A DNA stretch of 64,000 nt from Fistularia commersonii (taxonomy: Eukaryota; Chordata; Actinopteri; Syngnathiformes; Fistulariidae), in contig JBBMNZ010000027.1 of the NCBI GenBank assembly GCA_037954325.1, forward strand, positions 9,571,501 to 9,635,500, written 5' to 3'. Numbering within the stretch: position 1 is the stretch's first letter; every line of letters begins with the position of its first letter. A model generated the notes under the pieces. It ran no database searches and was not told where the DNA came from. It worked only from the letters and a program-made list of their open reading frames with translations. A program made the translations under genes and the position numbers. Below are positions 41,341-52,249 of this stretch, one piece after another.

Positions 41341-41640
41341 GGCTAAACAATCTGTTTCCAATGGTATCAACCTACCTAGAGTGTAACAGAAACATGAATA
41401 CACTCCAAGACATCATAACATGGTTAGTATAACGGCTTTAGCACATTTAATACAATGTTGTTTGAACCAAAATAAGATACCACTTGATGTTAAAGTGCAA
41501 AATATGAGAAAAACACAAGAATATTCAGAAGTGGGATGGTAATAACATAACATTTTTGTGGTTGCTTTTCCGATCAATCTATTTTACCGCACGACGGTCA
41601 TTCTGTAAATATCAAGAACTCCTTTTACCTGTTAGGAAAT
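41341..41640 (+). repeat. direct repeat copy 1 (about 300 bp) left of hAT element
   Basis: From GGCTAAACAATCTGTTTCC to TTTACCTGTTAGGAAA. The second copy starts at 42178. Copies share long identical blocks such as ATCATAACATGGTTAGTATA and CACTTGATGTT, with scattered differences and an indel near 42280. Confidence 0.9.
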
Positions 41641-41648
41641 AGTGTAGA

Positions 41649-42177
41649 CTGGGGTGGGCAAACTTTTTGGCTCAGGGGCCGCATTGACTTTTAAAATTTG
41701 ACAGATAGGCCGGGTCAGCACAAGATACGATACATAAAAAAAACAAAAAAAAAAAACAAAAAAAAAATTTCTTAACAGTACATATCAGACTTATCTGACA
41801 TTTGTCTGAACGTGATCTGACATCTGCTTTGAAAATAAAACCAGCTTGGTCCTGAAGGCTCTGACGTTTGGTTGCATTTCATGCACAAATCGTTTTTTCC
41901 CTTGTAGCCCCACATCTAGCTCATTCATGCATGTCAGTATGTCCACGGTAAAGGCAAAATCACTAAGCCAAACTGTGTCATTCAGCTCAAGAAATTTCTC
42001 AAGTGTTCTCAAGTAGCTCCAAAAATGAAATAATCTCCTGTTTGAGCTCCCACATTCATTGATCCAATCATTCAATCATTCACATCAAGTATGAATTCTG
42101 TACAAATCTTTGGCAGGCTGGATTAAAAAGACCAACGGGCCGGATTTGGCCCGCAGGCCGTAGTTTGCCCACCTCTG
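41649..42177 (-). mobile_element. hAT element with transposase fragment
   Basis: The ends CTGGGGTGGGCAAAC and GTTTGCCCACCTCTG are inverted repeats. A 94-codon minus frame (41791-42075) reads FAFTVDILTCMNELDVGLQG, then VRAFRTKLVLFSKQMS, a piece of a Charlie/ZBED5/GTF2IRD2-type hAT transposase. No 8-bp target duplication is present; instead a 300-bp direct repeat flanks the element. Confidence 0.85.
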
Positions 42178-42485
42178 GGCTACACAATCTGTTTCCTATG
42201 GTATCACTCTACCTAGAGTGTAACAGAACCATAAATACACCCCAAGACATCATAACATGGTTAGTATAACGGCTTTAGCACAAGAAATTCCATTTAATAC
42301 AATTATGTTTGAACCAAAATAAGATACCACTTGATGTTGAGGTGCAAAATATGAGAAAAACACAAGAATATTCCAAAGTAGGATGGTCATAACATAACAT
42401 TTTTGCGGTTGGTTTTCTATCAGTCTATCTTGCCGCGTGACGGACAATCCATAAATATCAAGAATTCTGTTTACCTGTTAGGAAA
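42178..42485 (+). repeat. direct repeat copy 2 (about 308 bp) right of hAT element
   Basis: Begins exactly after the last base of the hAT inverted repeat with GGCTACACAATCTG and ends at TTTACCTGTTAGGAAA. See copy 1 at 41341. Confidence 0.9.
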
Positions 42486-43342
42486 AAACTTGCACTTTAG
42501 ACAGTTTTAGACTGTAGTAATGTCGTAATCACAGAAAGAAGCGGCAGATGAATGGGCTGATCCCAGACTTTCACGCAATTATGTCCCTACGGGCACTGAG
42601 CTATAGCTCATTAGCAAAGCCCTCACCTGACTCTCTGTGCTCATCTTGCCTGCCTCGCCGGGTGAAATATGAGGCGAGCTAAAGTAGAAGTACTCGGAGG
42701 ACAAACACAGGGTGTACACACATTGACAAAATAGACAATACATCCAGACAGATGCATTGCTTAGCACGGCGGCATATCCTCTGCACCTGAAGTGGTGTAA
42801 TCATTGTACATTCGTGTATACGCTACCTTTCAAAGGTGCTTGCATGTAAACCCTCAGGGAATTCTGTCTGCATGCTATGTGCTTTTTTTCACTCCCTTTT
42901 TATGCTATAGAGCGTAAGGAAGGGCTTAACAGCCTTTTCTATGAAGTAAAGCCAGCAAGGAAGTGTCTTCGCTAAAATCCGCATTCTTTCAACAAAGGCA
43001 ACTTGGCTGGTTGCAGAGAGAAGTCGGATTGTATTGAAGTCTCTGAGGAATTTAAGCCCAGTTCTCACTTGATTAGACTCCTGAGTCCGACTCCTGGTCC
43101 TTTGCTCAAGTAAAAACCAAAGACATTGAAATGGCTTTGTTTGGGAGAAAAGAAAAACTCCAAGGAAACAATTAAAGACTTCTCTCTGTCTGCATTGCAA
43201 AATCCATTTTAATAGCCCAAGTCTTTACAGCACACCAGAGTTTTGATATTGGTTAATACTAACACCGTTATAATAACAACAAATAACTAGGGAATCCTCA
43301 TTTCTGGTGTGTAACAAAAAAAAAGGGGGGGGGGGGTTAGAG

Positions 43343-43658
43343 CAGGGGTGGGCAATTATTATGGCTGGTGGGTCATATTTCTTATTTAATTTTTATGCAC
43401 GGGCCAACTGGGTATCATGTAAATTGAATAAAATGAAAATTGCATTTAAAAAATTATTTTTTGGGGCATTTTATTTCAACTTTAAAATCATTAACGATCA
43501 CATAAATGTATTGGCAGCATTTTGTATGTAATCATCCATACAAAATGAAGCAAAAGGGAAAAAATATGGAGTTTCTAATTTCAATGTTGATTGAAAATAT
43601 CTATTATAATATTCAAAGAAATAAAAAAGCTATACGGGCCGGATGTGGTCCAGGTCTG
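43343..43658. mobile_element. hAT-like MITE with perfect 8-bp target duplication
   Basis: Starts CAGGGGTGGGCAATTATT and ends GGTCCAGGTCTG. GGTTAGAG flanks both sides (43335-43342 and 43659-43666). The interior has GGGCCGGATGTGG near the right end. 316 bp, non-coding. The right inverted repeat is shortened or decayed. Confidence 0.85.
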
Positions 43659-43739
43659 GGTTAGAGGGGTCGGAAAGGAAGAAATACTAGCACTACTGCT
43701 GAAAGTAAAATTACTACTATTATTATTGTTACCATTATT

Positions 43740-43985
43740 ATCATTCATTCAATTTAATGGTTGTCATGCAGTCAGGGTTGCAGAGGGGGTGGAGCCTTTC
43801 TCAGCTGTTATTGGGTGAAAAGCGGGATTCAATCCCAAGGATAGAAAGATTCAAGCATTCACTCTGTCATCCACCTGTTTCCAATGAGCCTCTTGCGAGT
43901 TGTTGGACTGTGGGAGGAAACCGGAGAACCCCGAGGAAACAACCGCAAACAAGGGAATAACATACCGCCCCAATCAGATAACCGT
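43740..43985 (-). mobile_element. fish retroposon fragment
   Basis: Reads TCATTCATTC ... CACTCTGTCATCCACC ... GGACTGTGGGAGGAAACCGG in the reverse orientation of the repeat at 21966. It is a recognisable teleost interspersed repeat without coding capacity here. Confidence 0.6.
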
Positions 43986-45122
43986 AATAACACACTATCG
44001 TTGCAATCACAATTGTAATATCTTGTTTCAATGTTGATTGGATCTGGCTTAATTGCAATTCTCAATTCATGCAGTCTTTGGACTTCGAATTAAGTGAACC
44101 TCGGTTTTCCGTGAAGAGTCATAATTCTGTTCGTTATTTCCAGATTTCTTCGTGAACAGGTCCATTACGACTGTGTTTTTTGTACTCTGTTTAGGGTATC
44201 TGGCAAAAGCAATCCTTCCTGTTTATTGTTGATATTCGAAAGCAAATAACCACGGATTGACCAACAATCTCCTTAACATAAAGGATGTAGATGTACACTC
44301 CCATCCACCGTCGCAATCCTCCCCTAAATTGGGTTGTAAAGATCAAGATCACAGCAGCCAAGATGCCGAAAATAAGGCTTAAAACTAGCATTCACAAAGA
44401 ATTAGTGATGCCATGTTGGCTTAGCCCACCATAAACAGTCCAAAGCTTAAAGTCTGTCCTCATTTCACCCTGTGAAGTTTCATCACCTGTTTTAATTCAA
44501 AGTCTGTCTGTCCCATCTTCAAAAGACAGATGCCTACAAATTTGAACACGTATGCACAAACACACACACACACATTCTTCATTTTCTCATTCTGAATGCT
44601 GTGTCTACATTTATGTGATCTTTTCAAAAAAAAAAAAAAACAAAAACAACAACTGGCTATTCTATTTTTTTATTCTACATTTTTCCATCCATGTGCTTTA
44701 TCATGTGCCAAAGCTGCTCTGAAACCAAAAAGTCCGGCTCTCAAATGCCCTGTTTCCTCTACTGGGAGTGGCACATTGTTGCATTGCCTCTTCTTTTTTT
44801 TTTTTTTTTTAAATCAATGGAAATGATCATACTGCCCCCCTGTGGTGCATTTTGTAAATAACAGCTTTAAGTGGGAGTGATTTGTGCCCCCAGGCTTTGG
44901 GTGGGGCATGGTGGGACCATGAGGCTTTTAACTGGGTAATATTTGAGCCTGGAGTGACACGTGGAGCGAATTAATAATCATTGTATCTCACATCCTGGAG
45001 TTACAATATTTGACATAATGCCTGTCCATTCTTTGGTGCAGCTGGTTGATGAGTTCATGAATTCATCAAATTCTTATGAATAATTCTGGAATTTTTTCAA
45101 AATACTTGTCAAATTTTACTGA

Positions 45123-46035
45123 TAAATTATTCATTCATTAATGCTCAATGCCGCTTATCAAGGGTTACGTAAGGGGGCTCCCTCGAGGCAGGGGGTTCAC
45201 CCTCGATCGACCGCCAGTCAATATGTACAAACCATTTGCTCTCTCGTTCGCGGGTCGTATGGACGTATAACTATTCACCCTTTCATTTACACGTTATATA
45301 CACATACAAGCATTCACCCTTTATTTTCCAAATCATATAGACATAAAATCGTTCCACATTATATATAGACAAACAACCACTCGCTCTCTTATTCGCATAT
45401 CGTATAGAAACAGACAACAATTCACTGTTATTCACGTGTCATATAGAAAAACAACCATTCACCCTCTCATTCAGAGGTTATATAGACATGCAACAATTCA
45501 CCCTCCAATTTACACGTCTTATAAACATATGAATGTTCTCTATCTCATTCATGTTATATGAAAATATACAACCATTCACTCTCTCATTCACAGTTGATTT
45601 CAGTGTAAAACCATTCACCCTCTCATTTACACATCATATACACAATCATAATCATATACACATATAAATATACAATGATTCACTCTCTCATTTACACATT
45701 ATATGGAGACAAACAACCACTCACTCTCTCATTCACATATCGATATATGTGACGGATAATAGACGGACAACCATTCACCCATTGACGTGTTATATAGACA
45801 TTCAGCCATTCACCCTCTAATTTACACATCTTATACACATACAACTGTTGTTACACTGAGACATAAAACCACTCGCTTTCTCATTCACGTGTCATGGAGA
45901 CATACAGCCATTTACCCTCTTGTTCACATGTCTGGGCAAATCATCGTCTTCGGTTAATTAGTTTTTGGACTGAACACGGAGGGAACTCACGCTGACATGG
46001 GGAGAACATGGAGACTCCACACAGAGAGGCCCAGA
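45123..46035 (-). mobile_element. fish retroposon carrying an expanded internal minisatellite
   Basis: The left part begins ATTATTCATTCATTAATGC...CCGCTTATCAAGGG. The right part is GTTTTTGGACTGAACACGG, then GGGGAGAACATGGAGACTCC. These are the two ends of the same repeat family seen at 43740. Between them about 700 bp is an array of roughly 39-bp units. Confidence 0.65.
45225..45930. repeat. minisatellite, about 17-18 diverged units of about 39 bp
   Basis: The unit consensus contains ACAACCATTCACCCTCTC, then ATTCACACG and TATATAGACAT. Units differ by substitutions and small indels; some are truncated. It is flanked on both sides by retroposon sequence. Confidence 0.85.
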
Positions 46036-46080
46036 TAAATCCAGATTCGCTATAATTTGCCATTTGTCAATGGTCTAAAC

Positions 46081-46886
46081 CAGGGGTCACCAAACTTTTT
46101 TCCTGCGAGGGCCAAATAACTTTTCCCTTCTCTGACGGGGGGCCGGGCCAGTTTGTAAAGAAAAGTGTGACGATCGCGGAGGTGTCTAAACGTAAACATT
46201 TACTGTTTTCCAGAAAGCCACATATAACCAAAAATTAACCCTTTCTGGGATCTTGACAGGAAAAAAAAACAAAAAAAAAAACAGAAAATAAATAATAACA
46301 TGATTAATGAAATAAATAGTAACCGAATGACCCTTTTCAAGTTTTTCACAAATATTCTCCCCCGTCGTAGTCCCTTTGAGACTTTCGAGGGCTGCCAGAT
46401 CCTCCCACATTTCAAAGTTTGCGCTAACTCCGCAAATAAAAATTAGCAGCTGCGCTGCGTCCTGCAAATCCGGGCTCTCATCCAGTGCTAATGAAAAAAA
46501 GTCCAATTCTTTCGTCTTCTGCTGCAGCTTTGCATGTACGTTACTCCCGATTTCTTCAACGTGTCTCGCCTGGCATACAAATGTACTCCTCTGAGTACAC
46601 TTAGCTTTGAGAGTTTGTCTGCTCGCATTTGGTCTTGCAAGCTATAATACTTGTCTTTGTGACGGGATTCATAGTATCGGCGCACATTGTATTCTTTGAA
46701 TACAGCCACCGTCTCTTGACACATGAGACAAACAGCCTTTTTTTTTAATTGAACAAAACAATAATCATTTGTCCGCTGCAGGTTAAACACCCTGCATCAT
46801 GATGCATCTCTGGTATTGTTCAGGGGCCGGGCAACATGTGGAGGCGGGCCGTATCCGGCCCCCGGGCCGTAGTTTGGGGACTACTG
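46081..46886 (-). mobile_element. hAT element with BED and transposase remnants and target duplication
   Basis: Starts CAGGGGTCACCAAAC and ends TTTGGGGACTACTG. GTCTAAAC (left) and GTCTAAAT (right) match at 7 of 8 positions. On the minus strand two separated frames encode transposase parts: a BED-like zinc-finger region (AVCLMCQETVAVFKEYN, RRYYESRHKDKY) and a catalytic-domain piece (FFSLALDESPDLQDAAQL, FICGVSANFEMWEDL). The intervening coding sequence is deleted, so this is an internally deleted non-autonomous copy. Confidence 0.88.
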
Positions 46887-49800
46887 GTCTAAATATTATA
46901 TCACACACAAACCTAAACCTTAATTGGACATTTTTCAAGACAAAATGATCACATGACATGTGTGTGTATGCGCTGATTGGAACACATGTGAAAAACATCT
47001 CGAGGCCCGGCTCGTCTTTCATATATGTTTATTTACAGAAGAGTAGTGTCCAGAGGCAATCTGACAGTCGCTGTGAGATTCTGCATTTTCACATTTGGTA
47101 ACACAGTGGAAATATCTCTACAAACCGCAAGTACTATCTATCCTGTGACCGTTTCCTCTGAATGAACGATGTTCCTATCACTAATGCCGACTATGGTTTT
47201 CCGTGAATAACACTGAGAAATTCATCTGTCTTTTTACAGACTAAGTAAATTGCACTTCTAGAAATGTACTGATGACAGTCCAGCCTTGCTCAGAGGAAGT
47301 ACTAATTCATTAGGTGCTCCTACGGTTGCTTCTACGGTAGCGTCTTCGACGAGAATGAGGTCCTGTTTGGCACACGATGTTTACGGAGCTGTCTGAGCGA
47401 ATGCGGCGTTGCTGGTGGCGCGTCGACTACTGAGTCCGAGTCTGAGCTTGAACACTCCGAGAAGTGTGTCTGACTTCTGTTACACAGAAGTGGTGGATGA
47501 GCGAAATCATAGCGCGCAACGGTGGGACAGCACTGAAACAAAGCAGCTCACCACAAAAACACCGACACAGAGAAGACAGATTACACTGAGCGATTATACA
47601 AAAGAGAATATTATCTGTGCATAAGAGTCTCTTTGATTTTACCCTCCGAAAGAAAAAACAAAAAAAAAAAAGAAAAGAGATATGATAACAAGTATAAGAT
47701 AAGACATGAGTCGGATATGCTGGCACGATCGTCTGTAATTTTATGCAAAGATGGGGCACCTGAGAGAAGAGACAATGGTTTCAAAATGGCTGTCTGCAAC
47801 AAAAGAGGTCTGACTTTCCCGAGAGGCTGTCCTTTTAGCCCTTCTCCCTGCTCTGCGGATACCTTTTTACCAAAATCTATGAAAGCTGTATCCTGCAAAA
47901 GCACCATTTTCAAGATATCGTAGCGTCGCAGGATATGATGTTAAGATCTAAAAAGGTTTAAGTAATACCACTGATCCTCCCTCTTTTGCCACAAGACTTG
48001 ACCACTGAAAATAAGTAAAAACCCACACTGAGGTATAACTTCGTTGTTGTTCCTGCCTGCCCAGTTTAAAACTTGGCTCACTAAACAGGATGTGAATGTT
48101 TTAAGTCCTACTTGTTACAATAAACGTGCAGAAACTGGTCAGAGTCCAATCAAACATGTTACCAGTAGTGTGTAATAAAACCCCTGCGATCAGAGGATGA
48201 TATAAAAACAACCGCCGATGTAAATATCATCTCTATGCGATGGGTTCATTTCCTTTAAAATATCTGATTGTTCCAGCCAATAAAAAGAAAAAAAATAAAC
48301 ATTAGATTACATGAACTGTTACATTTGTATATACAAATATAAGAGTTTAACAGTGTTAATAGAGCTCCAATAAGGAGAGCATACATCCTTTTTGCTGGAG
48401 GCAGTTTTAATGCTAATCCCTATTACAGATCCTCGGTCGGCTCCCACCTACGCTACTGCATCAAGAATCCAAAAACCATTTTAACCGAAACTCTTGTGCT
48501 AACACTCGCATGAACACAAAACCTCTAATAATGAATTCTGTATGTCATAACAGAGCCATCTGCAACCTGCCAGGCGACGGCCGGGGCCCACGTGAGCCTG
48601 AAAAGGGGATATGATACTGCCCATTTGCTTTTGACTGAATTTTGCGCAAAAAAAAAAACAAAATAAAAAAAAAAGAAAACTTGAAAAACACTGGTTTGTC
48701 TCCACTGGTTGATTTCCAACAAAAAGTATTTCCCTATAAGAAAATATAATAGAGAATATGGGCAAAGCAAAGGGATCTTTGCAGTCCTCATGAAACATTG
48801 GCATACTTTAGAAAATATTAACTTGGTGTATTTTTTATTTATTTTTTTTACATTTTATTTTTATTTTTTAAGATGACGTTGAGACAACTTCATAAAGCGC
48901 CCAGACGTCGAGACAATCATAAGTCGCCTTTCTTACTGTTACTGACGATTTTCGCCGAAACACCATAGTTCATTTTCGATTCAGCGATTCTCATTCACTT
49001 TGTGAGTAAAGATCTGGACAGTGAGGTACGCTTTATTTATTGGAATGCTTTTAAGAACTTTTTTTCTCGACTTTGGACATTCATATTTATCGGGATGGGA
49101 CGAAGAACATATTACTTGAGTTGGGTCAAACATATACAGATACCTTTGGCCAGATTTTTCGCTGTATGTCAAGAGTTTGTTTACGTCTGGGGTAAGATCT
49201 ACTGTAACACCAATGTTTTGAAATAATTCCTGTTAAAAACAAAATTGCCAAATGTTTAATTGAGCTGTGCGATGTTAAAACACTGCATTTCAAACGTCAC
49301 ATTTTAGAGGTCTGATTATTTACAATAATCATTACTGTTACCGGTAAAGATGATTATTTAACTGACTGTTAAAAGAAACTCCGGAAAATATTTGACCCTG
49401 GTCTGCCAAGACATTTGTCAGACATGACATTTCTCCATTAAGCGACCGCTTTAACTGTATTGTGATGCTAAGTACACATGTGACCAGACTTATAAAAAAA
49501 TAACTCTTTGAGGTACCAACTTCACATTTTCCTCTTTTTTTTTCCCCCCCAAATGTAAGTGATGTCTTTGTTTCAGATTTTTTTTTTTTTTTTAAGAGAA
49601 AACAGGATAATTTCAAGACGGGATGAGGAAACATTTACAATCCAGTGGTTGGTATGACTGCGTTGAGCCTGTGAGATTTAGACATTTGCATGAGTACACA
49701 GGAGATGCAAACAGAAGTAGTTCCCAATATTTGTCCACTCCCTTTCCCCGCTCAGCGACACTGAGGGAGACGTATCATACACTCGCAGTATATTTAACGA

Positions 49801-50403
49801 GTCTGCTCGCTGTGTCATTTTCTGAAATGCACCATGATTGTGATCTTTATTGGGTCATGGTATGTATTGCTCCTCACATTCACACAAAGTAATCCTTGCC
49901 CCTTTTTCCTAAATGAGAAAAATTCAGTATTGATTTTTTTTTTTTTTTTCCCTCTCCGGGTGCGAAGCGCCTCATCGAACCAGCTCGAACGGTCTTTCAC
50001 ATGAATATACACATCATTTATCACCTCCCAGCACCTTGGAACTGATATCCATAACAGATACGCACTCCCGATATCTAACGGTAATTTTTTTTTTTTTTTT
50101 TTTGCAATAGATTGCACCGGTTCAGCCAGAGGTTTTGTGTTTGGGGCTGCTGAGACTACAGGCGTGTGCAGACTTTTCTGGTTTCATCTACTGAGCGACA
50201 GATCCGGCTGAGTTTCGGCAGGAAGCCACGTCACACTAAACTGACACAATTTCCCATTTGACTTTACTCAACATCACGCACTTGAGTGTCGGACGATTAT
50301 ATCGGCGATTACCAGAGGGTGTAAAATCAGAGAAGATAGTTACATGAAAAAGCACACTGGAAACCACTGTGAAAAGAAACGAGGTAGTGTCGTTGATAAG
50401 AAG

Positions 50404-50629
50404 TAGGAATGCACCGTTCCACCTTTAAGAACGAACCAATACTGGATAATCAGATAAGACGGTGGTTAATTGTCAAAATAATCTCATTTAATACTCGAGT
50501 GACCGTTTCAGTCGATGGTCAGCGGAAAAAAAAACTGAGCGTATCGTTCACATCGGTGATTTCGGCGACTTATTCTACAGAATGAGAAATTTCGACCGAT
50601 TCCGATTGGCGGACATTGGTGCATCCCGA
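50404..50629. mobile_element. small hAT-like MITE
   Basis: TAGGAATGCACCGTTCC at the left and ACATTGGTGCATCCCGA at the right form imperfect inverted repeats of the TAGGGATGCACC type. The interior has CGATTCCGATTGG-like words typical of that family. No clear target duplication. Confidence 0.55.
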
Positions 50630-51679
50630 TCTGGAAGCTAAAAAAAGGGGGCGGGTTTAAATCGTCCTCTAATTCTACAACCTCTATTATTAAATCGTTA
50701 CCATGTGAACATGCAAATATCTAGACCCCAAAATGAGATATGCACCACCTGAAAAACAATAAGACCTATTTTTTTTTTTTTCCTTTTGAACTGAACATCC
50801 CTGGTTCACACAATAATTCCACCTGCATATAGAGAATTTTATAAAGTGAAGTGTGCAAAAGATCTTCACTCAGAATTGTTTCACATTTTTAGATTAATTT
50901 TCTTCTTTTTCTCTTGCTCTCTTGTTGAAGCACTCTTGCTATTTTACTGGATAAAATAGTAGAATACAGAGTTTACAAAAGCGCCATGAGTAATTAGGCA
51001 CCTATTATCCCACACTAAAATAAGGACTTTTTTTTTTTGTTTAAGTGTATGGTGTTTTTTGTTTGTTTGTTTTTTTTTTTTTTTTTGCCAACGGGAGGAT
51101 TTAATGAGCTATACAGAGGAATCTGCACAGTGATGCTTTCGCTTTCCGTGAGTATGTGTGTAGACCCTGAGACAACAGGAGCCTGGAGAGAGACACATGT
51201 TCTGCACTCTCAAGAGCATACAGATACTCTTAAGGCCAATACTTTACCGCCACAGTAAAGTAGCATTCAACCAAACGATGCCTGATGAGATCCACTAAAC
51301 CTGTGTTTCCATTCACGCGGTCTATGATGATAAGCCTGTTTAAGTGCTCGCTCGCTCACTCAAGGAACGTTCCAGACTTCCCCATTCCTGAGTGGAACAG
51401 AGAGGTTAAGTTACATCTTCTGTTTTCTCTCCTGTGAACAGGAAAACTGCCCAGAGGACAGTATGCGTGAAATGCAAGAGAATGCATAACAATAGACAGT
51501 ACTCTACTACTAAAAATAGACTGTATATACAACTACAATACACATATGAAACAATGGATTCGTAGTACCTATAAAAAACTTTGCAAGTAAAAGAAGGAAA
51601 TCCAACGATGAGGTGCATAAAAATAATCCATGGGGATTCTTCCTGGTTAAGTAAAAGAAACAGAATCGGTCTGATGTCC

Positions 51680-51701
51680 ATGTGTGTGTGTGTGTGTGTG
51701 T
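51680..51701. repeat. (TG)n microsatellite in igdcc4 3' UTR
   Basis: About 11 TG units, 26 bases beyond the igdcc4 stop codon on the transcript, giving a (CA)n in the mRNA. Confidence 0.95.
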
Positions 51702-51727
51702 AAGGGTCACTGCCTTACATCCAGGCG

Positions 51728-52249
51728 CTATGGGCACAGATAGCTGTGTGCCACTGAGGTAGAGTGGACAAGGCTAGAGCTGACGAAGGGGGCAGGGGAC
51801 AGTCCAGCAGAGATGGCCTTCCCCGGCGCCGAAGGGCAGTGTCTGGAGTCGCCATTTTCCAGATGCCCCGACTTCAGCCCAGACCTCACTGTCTTAGGGG
51901 AATGGAAGCCATTGGTGAGTCCCGCCTCTTGCCGTGGCTCCGTGTCCGAATTCGTCTGGTCCGTCTTGCTTTCTAGCTCCCCGTTGTGATTGGCCACCAA
52001 CTTCATCGATGGAAGACTCAAGGGACTTTGGGCGAGTGAAAGTTTTTCGAGAAGTTTCTCCTCGATCGGCGGGGTCGCCGGACTCAAAGGCGAATATTTG
52101 TCGTCCGGTAATGAGGGCCCTCTGGTGGTACTGCATTCCTTCGCATTTCCGCCGCCCTCCTTTTCTTTCTCGGTCCCTGGATCCGACAGCTCGGAATGAA
52201 CGATGACTTCAGCCTCGACCTGGTTACGGCGCAGGCGCTCATCTAACAC
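51728..52249 (-). CDS. igdcc4: igdcc4 terminal exon, cytoplasmic tail part 2 and stop
   Basis: 522 bp including TAG at 51728-51730; acceptor TTTTTGCAG, phase 0. It encodes 173 residues and starts with ERLRRNQVEAEVIVHSELS, whose second half is conserved in IGDCC4. The rest is low-complexity Ser/Pro/Glu sequence, ending AHSYLCP. No folded domain is visible. Confidence 0.92.
   Translation of the reverse strand: MLDERLRRNQVEAEVIVHSELSDPGTEKEKEGGGNAKECSTTRGPSLPDDKYSPLSPATPPIEEKLLEKLSLAQSPLSLPSMKLVANHNGELESKTDQTNSDTEPRQEAGLTNGFHSPKTVRSGLKSGHLENGDSRHCPSAPGKAISAGLSPAPFVSSSLVHSTSVAHSYLCP

Larger units (their letters stand above)
46895..51727 (-). other. igdcc4 3' flank, probable 3' UTR of unknown length
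   Basis: No supported gene. Downstream of the igdcc4 stop there is a short (TG)n at 51680-51701, a possible ATTAAA (minus strand) at 51100-51105, and AATAAA (minus strand) sites near 49029 and 47027. I cannot choose the true 3' end. Several poly-T tracts and a small hAT-like element at 50404 are present. A 69-codon minus-strand frame at 47332-47541 has a Ser/Asp run but no family I recognise. Confidence 0.4.

Noticed and set aside
47332..47541. 69-codon minus-strand frame with a Ser-Asp run
   Set aside because: Lies in the igdcc4 3' flank, has no family match and no splice partner; judged a chance frame.
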